From: Thiotrichaceae bacterium
GTDB lineage: Bacteria; Pseudomonadota; Gammaproteobacteria; Beggiatoales; Beggiatoaceae
Direction: 5' to 3'
Length of the DNA stretch: 33,449 bases
Assembly (NCBI GenBank): GCA_011391085.1
Contig: JAABRD010000058.1
Span: 1 to 33,449, forward strand
The notes under the pieces were generated by a model. The model was not told where the DNA came from. It ran no database searches and saw only the letters and a program-made list of their open reading frames with translations. Made by a program: the position numbers and the translations under genes. Below, piece after piece: positions 16,401-22,072 of this stretch. Every line of letters starts with the position of its first letter. Position 1 is the first letter of the stretch.

Positions 16401-18110
16401 GATTTGATACTTCAGCAAAAGACTTTTGCCCTAGAAAATCTCGTCGACGTGCGTGGTGTCACGGGAATCATGCAAAATCGGTATACTCAAGTCTCTCAAG
16501 ATGAAGACGCTTTTGATGCGTTGGAATTTGAAGAGTACAACGAGTTACATAGCGTCGCCCATAGCTTCATTGAATCCATTGCCGACAACCGGGAACTGGC
16601 CATGTCGATTCGCAATGACCTAACCGAGTTGGAGACGATGTTTATTCACCAACAACGGTTAAACAAAGAATTTGAAGCCAGTGTGATGACCACTCGCATG
16701 GTGCCCGTCAATACGATTTTATCCAAGTTACAACGCAATGTTCGACAAACCTGTCGGACAACCAATAAGAAAGCCGAATTGGATGTTTCTGGTTCCGATA
16801 TTCTGATTGACAGCGATGTGTTAAACAACTTAGGGGATCCACTGCAACATATCTTGCGCAATGCCATTGACCATGGGATAGAGTCGCCTGATGAACGGGT
16901 GTTGTTGGGTAAACCCGAAGCGGGCCATATTCATCTCAGTTTCTATCGGGAAGGTAACAACGCGGTCGTCAAATGTCAAGATGATGGCCAAGGGTTAAAC
17001 TATACGAATATTCGTTATACAGCGATTCAACGCGGTCTTCTGAAAGAGACTCAAGAGGTGACAGAACCCGAATTGGCCCGCATGATTCTGATGTCTGGCT
17101 TCTCTACCAAATCGGGTGTGACCCAAGTGTCTGGACGCGGCGTGGGCATGGATGTCGTGCATACCAATATTCGGCAGATGAAGGGCACTTTAGACTTGAT
17201 TTCGCAAACGGGGAAAGGGATGACTCTCCTCATTAAACTGCCCATGACACTCGTGACCGTTCATGTGTTGCTGGTTCGCGTGGGGCCACGGATTTATGGT
17301 ATTCCTACGAATAGCTTAGAACAAGTCTTAGCGCACGGCGTGGGCGAATATCAAAAGGTGGGAGGAGATATAACTTTTAAGATGGGTAAGAATTTTTATG
17401 CCATCAAAGCGTTATCCTTATTACTGAATGAACCGGGCGACCGCGGCGTAGTGGAGGAGGAGGATCCGCGGCCCGTGATATTGGTACATGAAGAAACAGG
17501 GGTCGTGGCGGTCGTGGTAGATGAATTGATAGATACTCATGACTTGGTTATGAAAAGCATGGGGCAGTATCTGAAACACATTCACGGCGTGGCGGGGGCT
17601 GCCATTTTGGGAGATGGTAGCGTGGTGCCATTGTTAGATTTACCTGAATTGTTACGTTCTCCCATGCAAGCCGCAATGACTTCTTCACTGGCCGCCGAAG
17701 CGGCTGGGGGTGCCGCCCAAGTCACCGCGCCTAGCGGCATTCCTCATATTCTCATTGTAGATGACTCATTGAGTGTCAGAAAGTCTTTATCCCTCTTGAT
17801 AGAAGAAGCAGGCTTTGAGACTTTATTGGCTAAGGATGGGTTGGAGGCGATTGAGGTGATGAATCAAAAACGTCCGAATTTGATGTTAGTCGATATGGAG
17901 ATGCCACGCATGAATGGGTTGGAGTTGACCGCCCATGTACGCGCCAATCAATCGACTCAGAAGTTGCCGATATTTATGATCACTTCCCGCACCACCGAGA
18001 AGCATCGTGAACAGGCGAAAACGGCGGGAGTCAATGCTTATTTGACGAAGCCGTATCAGGATACGGAGTTGTTGGGGTTGATTGACAAGGCGTTGGCGGG
18101 GAAGATGTAA
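10500..18110 (+). CDS. chpA: ChpA/PilL hybrid chemotaxis histidine kinase of the Pil-Chp system
   Basis: 2,536 residues, similar in length to Pseudomonas ChpA. Order: seven related helical modules centred on G(L/F)QxVC at about 57, 444, 857, 1086, 1268, 1443 and 1638. Then a canonical HPt with IAHTLKGSSRILG (His1792), a Pro/Ala linker (about 1875-1920), a dimerisation region from VLRVPTKTVDNLM (1924), and an ATPase domain with N box HILRNAIDHGIE (about 2117) and GRGVGMD. A CheW domain (about 2240-2385) and a receiver (HILIVDDS 2421-2422, Asp2465, TKPY) complete it. By alignment to the HPt, the seven modules carry Gln where His should be, except module 2 (His431). It should phosphorylate PilG and PilH. 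Linkers contain repeat-derived segments (see separate entries). The start rests on similarity and position. Confidence 0.93.
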   Translation: MSPLHSKLINDAYLFYEALAALEQSTQANLYQFVLSQPLLVYLQNLESLAAQSHFMGLQQVCELTVQRLRWLDSKPVAEDQLQALERWPRLVSDCLFWPTDEESLKRLITYLQEEWWSIPLTADQALQLFILLKNPDLNPDIKAHEEILEGSISSVETDSSLSIVRYPLSTIDYPLSTDDNMANTTESELFKSATAEEISAPVEEEIMEGELIDEIDEEWQTSQSFTPMEELPQDFTMADLLDTSPLPFDNEGSTTDLLPVLADNELEKLLDETTFDTFSFNDSMEESQTLSDTTSTEETEWVAESALEEDLETTLETDLSSPLPELPVAALNLQEASKYIDSASSATAEASETNDDTTYKAASRSQTLTVSSHSNQLSVAAQHSRVLAELSNKVVEISEALSTELNQFVTAEEESETFLASVEHYTNSIHTLWEAAEKHNLKGFQDVCTFINDNIFEASSLTHFQKLELRELFALWPKLLLDYLQSPTKGATLLIEHLSASAWPLPLSEHQANGLLVQLVQEAVMPQLGELETQAFTTSHIATATPTVTVASESCKKPSVSAPVPNLHPVTSHSSESSSRLPALPFLEEEEAPVTLDHLAVTMPDWGEAFIEDNVLLASEQSNEEELLWMPSEWQEVVAQRSPAPASLPSKHQLTSSQSAGETVTHQKKFQTITLPAFEDDLLMELDMEAERHNQGSLPELFDDVFGDEQMLSNLEESSVTSFQEMDNLIGEVAESGFDNFRKTVKSSFDSVTEMESDSLSETLIWPETDDFSEPLSPPPSNLPLSNVSQDFQLASPHVLDLLKVEISEAQRDLSKALSRLTSAEEDSADLLEAIEQYNDNVQSIAEAAKKTGLQGLQEVCAFVNDNMFELSTHARIIRRTAQSHIDGWPRLVLAYLYNPLIGAQDLIAHLRNPIWPYALDENRSQVLLSHLTGGTLGGKEEAVSETVAPLATEPQAKPFSTIEIIFEELDSPTTSKAEISPSTLDRIENLSQLAEIETDFHSFPAELENSSEKSIEMATVTLVAPDVLDLLMGQISDVQDSLSQPLDLLVTSPDGHTDLLTAVETYTENVQAIWEVADLAKLEGLQEICTFLNENVTTLASQDQASRLAAREVFDAWPTLIIAYLQHPVQALAPLVKHLQNPNWPSPLGKTQAKVLQQHLLPASVMGSEEPHKPSVSQKSTVSEKAETSSIHYPLSTIHYPLKLAPPDVLDLLIGQVTDLEETLVGTLQLLCGAADGSETILTAVGTYTETVQAIWDAADMAKLEGLQEVCTFVNDNITALASQDASNRYTAQDLFATWPSLTMAYLRHPAQETATLIEHLQNPKWPQPLDQTAATTLQQRLFPQQAALTPGPSPKERGESGVSSAREQELETAKNIFLASPDFLEVVCGQIIDTIDSLSAALEVCVTMDSTNPAFLEAIENYTNQVQAIYDAAEMAGLVGLQEVCTFINDNLMAFGTQEPTARRVAQPYFEKWPAAVLDYLQAPLTGSHSLVEMMQARVWPVPLVEDQALHLLSLLTRSSTTSEPEGGVEALAGEDDGVEAGGVEALAGEEEADEDGTSPGDIGMEVNQEISLGSAEVLGILTEELESAKEPLAKELQRFTTLNNQDATFSEAAENYADQIQRLYAAAEMLGLQGLQGVCTFLIDNVKLLSKRDLAARTKAKKVLEAWPDLVLAYLNSPMDSVIPMLNHLREPQWTQPLTDDKAHELLILLTQPVSGEGTIDEEPAYSRPTEAKPEEVSLQIAGDVNRELLAAYLQEVPQHATDFSAIIQRIIRDPQTSDIQQAQRIAHTLKGSSRILGIVGIANVAHHLEDTLEYLAQHKVVLPKELTNTMVEAADCIEQMVDALMGQGEAPPEALQVLQSVLDWANRIDKGNLQASPVPSRPTPAPAPTKVTPVAEKTPAAAEKSTEAAPAGDAGTPEQVLRVPTKTVDNLMRLVGELSISLGQIQERMKHVLQSTRVLTEHDLILQQKTFALENLVDVRGVTGIMQNRYTQVSQDEDAFDALEFEEYNELHSVAHSFIESIADNRELAMSIRNDLTELETMFIHQQRLNKEFEASVMTTRMVPVNTILSKLQRNVRQTCRTTNKKAELDVSGSDILIDSDVLNNLGDPLQHILRNAIDHGIESPDERVLLGKPEAGHIHLSFYREGNNAVVKCQDDGQGLNYTNIRYTAIQRGLLKETQEVTEPELARMILMSGFSTKSGVTQVSGRGVGMDVVHTNIRQMKGTLDLISQTGKGMTLLIKLPMTLVTVHVLLVRVGPRIYGIPTNSLEQVLAHGVGEYQKVGGDITFKMGKNFYAIKALSLLLNEPGDRGVVEEEDPRPVILVHEETGVVAVVVDELIDTHDLVMKSMGQYLKHIHGVAGAAILGDGSVVPLLDLPELLRSPMQAAMTSSLAAEAAGGAAQVTAPSGIPHILIVDDSLSVRKSLSLLIEEAGFETLLAKDGLEAIEVMNQKRPNLMLVDMEMPRMNGLELTAHVRANQSTQKLPIFMITSRTTEKHREQAKTAGVNAYLTKPYQDTELLGLIDKALAGKM
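10980..11035 (+). repeat. In-frame heptamer repeat inside chpA (linker after module 1)
   Basis: The sequence cycles through TATCC(G/A)T/TATCGAC/TATCCAC heptads, the same as in the gaps around pilJ and chpA. It is read through as SIVRYPLSTIDYPLSTDDN (about residues 162-180). Three heptads make 21 bp, so the frame repeats every seven residues and stays open. It lies in the long acidic linker between modules 1 and 2, where an insertion would be tolerated. Confidence 0.85.
14073..14112 (+). repeat. In-frame heptamer repeat inside chpA (before module 5)
   Basis: CCATTATCCGTTATCGACTA and following TATCCAC units encode SIHYPLSTIHYPLK (about residues 1192-1205). This is the same peptide register as the 10980-11035 insertion and the same DNA units as the intergenic arrays. 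It sits exactly at the junction between modules 4 and 5. Confidence 0.85.
14547..14583 (+). repeat. In-frame CCCTCACCCCCGG hairpin repeat inside chpA (before module 6)
   Basis: GCCCTCACCCCCGGCCCC is followed by TCTCCC, a short spacer and GAGAGGGGAG. This is the interspersed hairpin also seen at 23419-23460 (inverted) and twice at 33345-33430. Here it is translated as ALTPGPSPKERGES (about residues 1350-1363), between modules 5 and 6. Confidence 0.85.
15088..15165 (+). repeat. In-frame CTAGAGGCTTCAGCCGG-like repeat inside chpA (after module 6)
   Basis: GGAGTAGAGGCTTTAGC(G/C)GGTG occurs twice, with a shortened copy between. It gives the peptide GGVEALAGE twice (about residues 1530-1556). It differs by a few bases from GACTAGAGGCTTCAGCCGG at 3468, 5739 and 10430, so it is probably a diverged copy of that repeat. 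It lies in the linker between modules 6 and 7. Less certain than the other three because of the divergence. Confidence 0.6.
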
Positions 18111-18163
18111 ATTTACTGGTTTAGTGTTGAAGGCGAGGTTTTTGTCATTATTAAACCCTATTA

Positions 18164-18274
18164 TCTCGTTCCCACGCAAAAGTGTGGGAACGTGGTGCAG
18201 ACGCGCCCGCGTCCCGTTCCTGCAACGCTTTTGCGTGGCCCACGGCGTTCCCCTGTTTTTGCGTGGGAACGAGA
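18164..18274. repeat. TCTCGTTCCCACGC palindromic element
   Basis: Perfect 18-bp inverted ends: TCTCGTTCCCACGCAAAA (18164-18181) and its complement (18257-18274). The inside repeats CACGCAAAAGTGTGGGAACG and CGTCCCGTTCCTGCAACGC motifs. A diverged half copy is at 23157-23220. It has no coding capacity. It lies downstream of chpA between convergent genes and could help end transcription. The rest of the 18111-18369 gap shows only an ACCCGC/GCGGGT inverted pair (about 18330-18370). Confidence 0.75.
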
Positions 18275-18369
18275 CATGGTCAGATTGAGGGTGGGCCGAT
18301 AGAGGTGTTGAAACTTTGAAAATAATGAAACCCGCAATGGTACATGACACTACCGCTTAGGTACGCGGG

Positions 18370-18797
18370 TCAATTTTCCCAGGGATTTTCGACGGTTACT
18401 GGTAGAAATTTCAGGTCTTTAACATTTCGAGTGACTACCGTCATATTGTAGGCAATGGCGGTAGCGCCAATTAAACTATCTATGATAGGCAATGGTCTTC
18501 CTTGCCTTTCTGCATGGCCCGTTAATTCTCCCCAAATCTCTACAATTTCCAAGTCCAGTGGCAAGATACGCTTCTTAAAGCGTTGTTTCAAATCGTGTTC
18601 TATCCATTTTTGCAAACGAATTTTTTCAATTGTTGGTCAGAAGATAATTTATGGATTCCCTGGTAAAGTTCTCCTATGGTCAAGACACTCAGAAATAATG
18701 TCGTTTCATCATGCGCGTCTAACCACTGAATCACTGAGGTAGCCGGTTGTTTACGGGTGGGTTCTGAAATAGTGCAAGTGTCTAGCAAATAATTCAT
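18370..18797 (-). pseudogene. VapC-type PIN toxin split by a frameshift
   Basis: Two overlapping frames make one PIN-domain ribonuclease. The N-terminal part (start at 18797) reads MNYLLDTCTISEPTRK, then LSVLTIGELYQGI. The C-terminal part reads IRLQKW, LPIIDSLIGATAIAYN and VVTRNVKDLKFL. The break is at a run of six A near 18622-18627 (minus strand TTGAAAAAATTCG). One extra A, or a -1 slip on AAA AAA, restores LKKIRLQKW. Acidic PIN positions are present (Asp6, Glu in GELYQG, Asp in IIDSL). It overlaps the upstream antitoxin by ATGA. Real mutation, sequencing error and slippage cannot be told apart here. Confidence 0.8.
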
Positions 18798-19039
18798 AAT
18801 TCGATAGTGCGGCTGGTCTCTTGATTTCTGGTCAAATCTAGGTCCACTTCTGACAAAGGGGATTGTCTTAGGAAGTCAGACAGTTTCGGGGGGGAGAATG
18901 ACACAGATGAGTGTTGCTTAAACTGGGCCGTGGTCAGTAATGTTTCACTGGCAACGTGAATCACTTTCAACAGATATTCAGGGTCAAGTTGTTTAATTTC
19001 GTAGATGAGTTGGTCGACAGGTCGAATTTCTGGTAGCAT
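18794..19039 (-). CDS. VapB-type antitoxin partner of the frameshifted VapC
   Basis: 81 residues. The C-terminus LSEVDLDLTRNQETSRTIEL has the acidic, toxin-wrapping look of VapB tails (PLxxxxLDLxRxxxxxRxIxL). The N-terminal half (IYEIKQLDPEYLLKVIHVASE) is helical and probably mediates dimerisation or DNA binding; no clear AbrB or RHH motif was seen. Stop and vapC start overlap (ATGA). GGAG precedes the ATG on the minus strand, and a strong sigma-70 promoter lies 34-62 bp upstream. It probably neutralises the toxin and represses the operon. The function rests on context and tail pattern. Confidence 0.75.
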   Translation of the reverse strand: MLPEIRPVDQLIYEIKQLDPEYLLKVIHVASETLLTTAQFKQHSSVSFSPPKLSDFLRQSPLSEVDLDLTRNQETSRTIEL

Positions 19040-19072
19040 GGTGGTCTCCGATGATTTAGGAATAGTTCTGAT

Positions 19073-19101
19073 ATTATCGGTACTGGAGGATTTTATGTCA
19101 A
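19073..19101 (-). promoter_or_regulatory. Sigma-70 promoter for vapBC
   Basis: Minus strand TTGACA (19096-19101) and GATAAT (19073-19078) are separated by exactly 17 bp. Transcription would start near 19066, giving a leader of about 27 bases before the antitoxin ATG. This is one of the best promoter matches in the window. Confidence 0.7.
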
Positions 19102-19153
19102 CACTTCTAAAGATTAGTTTATGGTATAATCATAGAAATGACATCCACAATTA

Positions 19154-19318
19154 GGTAGTGATGCAATGTGGGTGAAATGTCTGAACTCTGATTAGAATGA
19201 TTTTTAGATGGACTATGATTAGTCAAGCCTCCTTTCATAGCCTTCATTTAATCATATAAATCACAGTTCAAGACCTAAGAGAAACCGCACGATATTTCAC
19301 CCAGATTGCATCACTACC
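19154..19318. mobile_element. MITE-like element with 8-bp target duplication
   Basis: 165 bp. Ends GGTAGTGATGCAATGTGGG and the inverted GGTAGTGATGCAATCTGGG. The interior is nearly the same as 2587-2750 (shared CTGAACTCTGATTAGAATGA, AAACCGCACGATATTTCACC). Both sides carry CACAATTA (19146-19153 and 19319-19326), an exact 8-bp direct repeat. No transposase is encoded. It lies between the divergent vapBC and orphan antitoxin genes. Confidence 0.88.
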
Positions 19319-19381
19319 CACAATTATTCCAACTGTCACTTAATCTCCATCTCTAGTCAACCCTTTTTTGGAGTCACTCCT

Positions 19382-19627
19382 TTGAACCACTTAAACCCTA
19401 CCCCTCAATACTTGTATCATCAGTTGAAGAAACTGCCTGACTACCAATTAGCCACCGTTTGGCAATTTCTCCAATTTCTGATGTATCAAAACCAGCAACC
19501 GTCTTTAACTTCTACAAGTGTGAAGCTAGGTGGCTTGTTACGTGAATACCAACTTGATTTTACTGAGGCTGACATTCGTCAAGCACGTCAGGAACTGTGG
19601 GGAAACTTGGGCGAGGTGTACGAATGA
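19382..19627 (+). CDS. Orphan VapB-like antitoxin (TTG start)
   Basis: 81 residues. The N-terminal LYHQLKKLPDYQLATVWQFLQFL resembles the DUF2281-type helical antitoxin opening. The C-terminal DFTEADIRQARQELWGNLG resembles the ADIxxARxExWG tails common in VapB antitoxins. The TTG at 19382 is supported by TTGGAG about 8 bp upstream; no ATG is available nearby. No toxin follows in the usual overlapping position: the next gene is a second antitoxin 43 bp on. It may be an orphan left after toxin loss, or part of a three-gene module with the pair behind it. Confidence 0.6.
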   Translation: MNHLNPTPQYLYHQLKKLPDYQLATVWQFLQFLMYQNQQPSLTSTSVKLGGLLREYQLDFTEADIRQARQELWGNLGEVYE

Positions 19628-19670
19628 ATGAATCTATAGGTCACTTATTCTTTTTTCCAAGGAGTTCATT

Positions 19671-19934
19671 ATGCAAATTACTCTAACACTTCCCGATGAC
19701 ATTGTTAAACAACTTCTGAATTTGCCACAGCCGGAAGAATTTATGCGGGACGCTATTTGCACCGCGGTATCCAATTTGTCTTCTCACCCTTCACCATCCT
19801 CCTCTAAATGGGCACAAGTGGTTCAACGGATTCGGGAGAATCCAATTGATTTGGGTGAATATACGGACCAGTTTCGGCGGGACCGGCAGGAGTTTCGAGA
19901 GAATTTCGTGTTTCAACAGGATGGTGTAATATGA
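19671..19934 (+). CDS. Antitoxin of a VapBC pair
   Basis: 87 residues opening MQITLTLPDDIVKQLLNLP, a beta strand followed by helix typical of ribbon-helix-helix-like antitoxins. The middle is Ser/Pro-rich and the C-terminus charged (YTDQFRRDRQEFRENF), fit for wrapping a toxin. AAGGAG lies about 9 bp before the ATG. Its stop overlaps the start of the PIN toxin (ATGA), so the pair is translationally coupled. It should bind the toxin and repress the shared promoter. The family assignment is from the N-terminal pattern and the partner gene. Confidence 0.78.
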   Translation: MQITLTLPDDIVKQLLNLPQPEEFMRDAICTAVSNLSSHPSPSSSKWAQVVQRIRENPIDLGEYTDQFRRDRQEFRENFVFQQDGVI

Positions 19935-20389
19935 ATCGGCAATATTTACTGGATTCTAACACCGTTTCCGATCTTTACAATCCGTCAACGTTGGCGTATG
20001 ATCCAATTTGTCGAAGATTAGCTAGTTTGAAGAGTGGTGAAAAGGTGTATGTTTCCATTTTGACCCTGTACGAATTGGAATATGGTTTTGCCCATGCCCC
20101 AGATAACCAGAAGATGAGAGTCAGACAACAGATTAATCAGGTACAGCAAGATTTTGAAATCTTACCGCTGTCAAAGGAGGGTGCAAAGTTGTTTGGGATA
20201 CTCAAACAGATTCTCAAGGAAACACGTCATGTTAGTCAAGAGAATCTCAAGAAACATACGATTGATGTGATGATGGCAACGACTGCCGTTACGGAAGATT
20301 GTGTGTTGGTCAGTGCAGATAAAATTTATCTTGATCTTCAGAGGTCTTATGGGCTGTTAAATGTGGAAAATTGGAGTATTCCACGATAA
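19931..20389 (+). CDS. VapC-type PIN-domain ribonuclease toxin
   Basis: 152 residues, a whole PIN domain. Acidic metal-binding residues are visible: Asp8 in YLLDSNTVSDLY, Glu in LYELEYG, Asp in HTIDVMMATTA and Asp in LVSADKIY. VapC toxins cleave tRNA or rRNA when the labile antitoxin is lost. It is coupled by ATGA overlap to the antitoxin before it. No damage is seen, so this is the best-preserved toxin-antitoxin pair in the island. The RNA target cannot be read from sequence. Confidence 0.88.
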   Translation: MNRQYLLDSNTVSDLYNPSTLAYDPICRRLASLKSGEKVYVSILTLYELEYGFAHAPDNQKMRVRQQINQVQQDFEILPLSKEGAKLFGILKQILKETRHVSQENLKKHTIDVMMATTAVTEDCVLVSADKIYLDLQRSYGLLNVENWSIPR

Positions 20390-20390
20390 G

Positions 20391-20460
20391 GACAACGGAT
20401 TTCAGAAACCCACGGATAGTTCAACCTCCCCTAATCCGTTCCTTTCCTCAATCCGTTGTC
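20391..20460. repeat. 70-bp inverted-repeat element after vapC
   Basis: GACAACGGATT (20391-20401) and its exact complement AATCCGTTGTC (20450-20460) bound a 70-bp stretch that starts one base after the vapC stop. Inside is another CTAATCCGTT. It may be a tiny mobile element or a weak transcript-end hairpin; no target duplication is visible. Bases 20461-20602 hold a GGGCAAC/GTTGCCC hairpin (20565-20588) like that at 24112-24135 and otherwise nothing recognised. Confidence 0.65.
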
Positions 20461-20602
20461 TTCGTTCTTATTGCGGTTTGACTGTGTTTAAGTCCAAATC
20501 AAAAATAAATAAATTTAATGTTATTATGTGATTTGGGCCGGGACAGCACATGGTAAAGCAAGATGGGCAACGCGATTTATCGTTGCCCACCAAGAGGCTT
20601 GG

Positions 20603-20941
20603 CTACTGATGATCAGGAGTTATCAGTCTGTTACTAATAGGGCCACCACATCCATCTATTTGGCCTCCCACTTCTTCACCCATAACACTGCCCGTAAGTG
20701 CTCCTCCGACAACAAAGACCCCCATACAAGTCGCGTACCCTACTGGTCCACCAAAAAAAGTAGATGCAGGACAAACCCCTAACCCTATTCGAAACCCTAC
20801 ACCGCTTCCACCTTCTGCACCATATATAGCACCTCTCTCACGTTGATTACACGCTTTCATTACAGCATTATCAGCTGCGTAAGTAGGCGAGACAAATGAC
20901 GCAGAAACAGATAAGATGGTAATACCTAGCAATTTTTTCAT
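20603..20941 (-). CDS. Secreted Gly-rich hypothetical protein
   Basis: 112 residues. A clear signal peptide MKKLLGITILSVSASFVS with PTYAAD (cleavage likely after AYA-like TYA, about residue 22) sends it to the periplasm or outside. The mature part has four Cys (ACNQR, GVCPA, ATCMG, DGCGG) and many Gly, with GFRIGLGVC and MGVFVVGGALTGSVMG segments that recall glycine-zipper proteins. No family is recognised. The minus-strand AAAGAGG sits about 8 bp before the ATG, and a perfect palindrome lies about 33 bp upstream. It stands alone, between a VapBC pair and an XRE regulator, which is read in the opposite direction. Confidence 0.7.
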   Translation of the reverse strand: MKKLLGITILSVSASFVSPTYAADNAVMKACNQRERGAIYGAEGGSGVGFRIGLGVCPASTFFGGPVGYATCMGVFVVGGALTGSVMGEEVGGQIDGCGGPISNRLITPDHQ

Positions 20942-20973
20942 AATGCTATACCTCTTTAGTTAAGGCAATTTTC

Positions 20974-20994
20974 GTTCTCATATTGCATGAGAAC
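20974..20994. promoter_or_regulatory. Perfect palindrome, possible operator
   Basis: GTTCTCAT, five bases ATTGC, then ATGAGAAC: 8-bp arms exactly inverted. It lies between the divergent secreted-protein gene (start 20941) and the XRE gene (start 21187), nearer the former. XRE-family proteins bind such sites, so the neighbouring regulator is a candidate binder. This is inference only. A TATAAT at 21041-21046 and another at 21115-21120 face the XRE gene but lack good -35 boxes. Confidence 0.5.
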
Positions 20995-21186
20995 CCCGTT
21001 TGAAATATACTGCTTATCAAGCCAATCATTTAAAGATTAGTATAATTTTACCATACTTTTATTAAAGTTATTGGCTGTTTTTCAAAACTGCTACTATTTA
21101 ATGTTCAGTTCAGATATAATCAACCCTTGAACCCATCCACATTCCCACTTTGTACACTTACTTACCCAAACTGGGTAACTTTGTTT

Positions 21187-21579
21187 ATGCGACTGCACGA
21201 AAAGATTGCCGAACTCCGGCACAAAAAAGGTTTAACGCAACAACAAATGGCCGAGAAAATTCACATGAAGAAAGGCAGTTATGGCAAACTCGAACGGGGT
21301 GAACGACAGTTGAAAATTCCTCGATTAGAAAAGATAGCGGTGGCCTTGGGAATAGAACTAAAGGAACTTTTGGGAGTTGATGAAAAAATAGTATTTCATG
21401 CGTCGTTTCATGATCACAGTGGTTGTCAAAATGAAAATTTTTACGTCAATTCAGCAAAGGAAATGGCGCATGAATTGGAAACTTCGCGGCTTCTCCTGGA
21501 ACAAAAGGAGAGAGAAATGGAATTGTTAAGGGAACAGGTGGGGCAGTTGAAGGAGATGGTTGAGTTGATGAGGAAGTAA
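21187..21579 (+). CDS. XRE-family HTH regulator with C-terminal coiled coil (copy 1)
   Basis: 130 residues. An XRE/Cro helix-turn-helix spans about 5-60 (IAELRHKKGLTQQQMAEKI, then GSYGKLERGERQLKIPRLE). A linker with HASFHDHSG, then a C-terminal heptad-patterned helix (LLLEQKEREMELLREQVGQL to the end) probably dimerises the protein. The start at MRLHEK (21187) is chosen over 21127 because the homologous copy at 24172 also starts there. Copy 2 is at 24172-24564 and a headless copy 3 at 23222-23371. Small XRE proteins of this sort are often repressors of themselves or of toxin-antitoxin genes; the target is unknown. Confidence 0.85.
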   Translation: MRLHEKIAELRHKKGLTQQQMAEKIHMKKGSYGKLERGERQLKIPRLEKIAVALGIELKELLGVDEKIVFHASFHDHSGCQNENFYVNSAKEMAHELETSRLLLEQKEREMELLREQVGQLKEMVELMRK

Positions 21580-21587
21580 CTCTTCCC

Positions 21588-21667
21588 CATGAGTCCAAAG
21601 CGAAGCTTTGTAGCAGTTATCATACGAAAGGGAGTGACAACCGCTACAGTCTCTTGAAGGAACACTG
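21588..21667. repeat. GTCCAAAGCG-AGCTTTG repeat fragment
   Basis: AGTCCAAAGCGAAGCTTTG (21593-21611) is one arm of the hairpin family found whole at 26188-26233 and 28640-28691. The gap between the converging XRE and vapC genes contains no terminator-like T run and no ORF of note. Confidence 0.55.
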
Positions 21668-22072
21668 TTATATCTCCAACAACCAATTTTCCATTTTCAA
21701 GCCTTTCACTTGTGAAAATTCCCGTTCATTATTTGTCACCAAGATGAAATCTAAACTGAGTGCGTGGGCCGCAATCAACATATCATTGGCGCCAATCGGT
21801 CGACCGCGTTTTTCTAACTCGGTGCGGATTTGTCCATACACTTCTGCCGCGGTTCTTTCAAAAGGCAACACGGGAATCAGTTCACTTAACTGAATCAATT
21901 TGGACAAGTTACTAGCCACCTGTTGACTTTTCAACGCCCCATACATGAGTTCGGCAAAAGTAATGACCGACATAAATGCTTGTTGCGGCGGTAAAGTGTG
22001 AAACCTTTTTAAGACTGGAGGCGGCTGATGACGTTTGATATAAATACAAATATTGGTCTCCAACAAATACAT
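21668..22072 (-). CDS. VapC-type PIN toxin with Glu at the first acidic position
   Basis: 134 residues, full-length PIN domain. It starts MYLLETNICIYIKR; nearly all VapC read LLDTN here, so the first metal-binding Asp is replaced by Glu5. The other positions are present: Glu in TFAELMYGA, Asp in GANDMLIAAHAL, and VTNNEREF near the end. It overlaps the antitoxin stop by one base (TAATG). The Asp to Glu change may lower nuclease activity or may be tolerated. Otherwise it resembles the common tRNA-cleaving VapC of the LLDTNICIYI type. Confidence 0.88.
   Translation of the reverse strand: MYLLETNICIYIKRHQPPPVLKRFHTLPPQQAFMSVITFAELMYGALKSQQVASNLSKLIQLSELIPVLPFERTAAEVYGQIRTELEKRGRPIGANDMLIAAHALSLDFILVTNNEREFSQVKGLKMENWLLEI

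Noticed and set aside
18164-18274. Intrinsic terminator for chpA
   Set aside because: The 18-bp arms are 75 bp apart and no T run follows; better called an interspersed palindrome, although it might still affect transcript ends.
20528-20782. Plus-strand 84-codon ORF opposite the secreted protein
   Set aside because: Begins in a repeat hairpin, lacks a ribosome-binding site, and the minus-strand gene has signal peptide and start signals.
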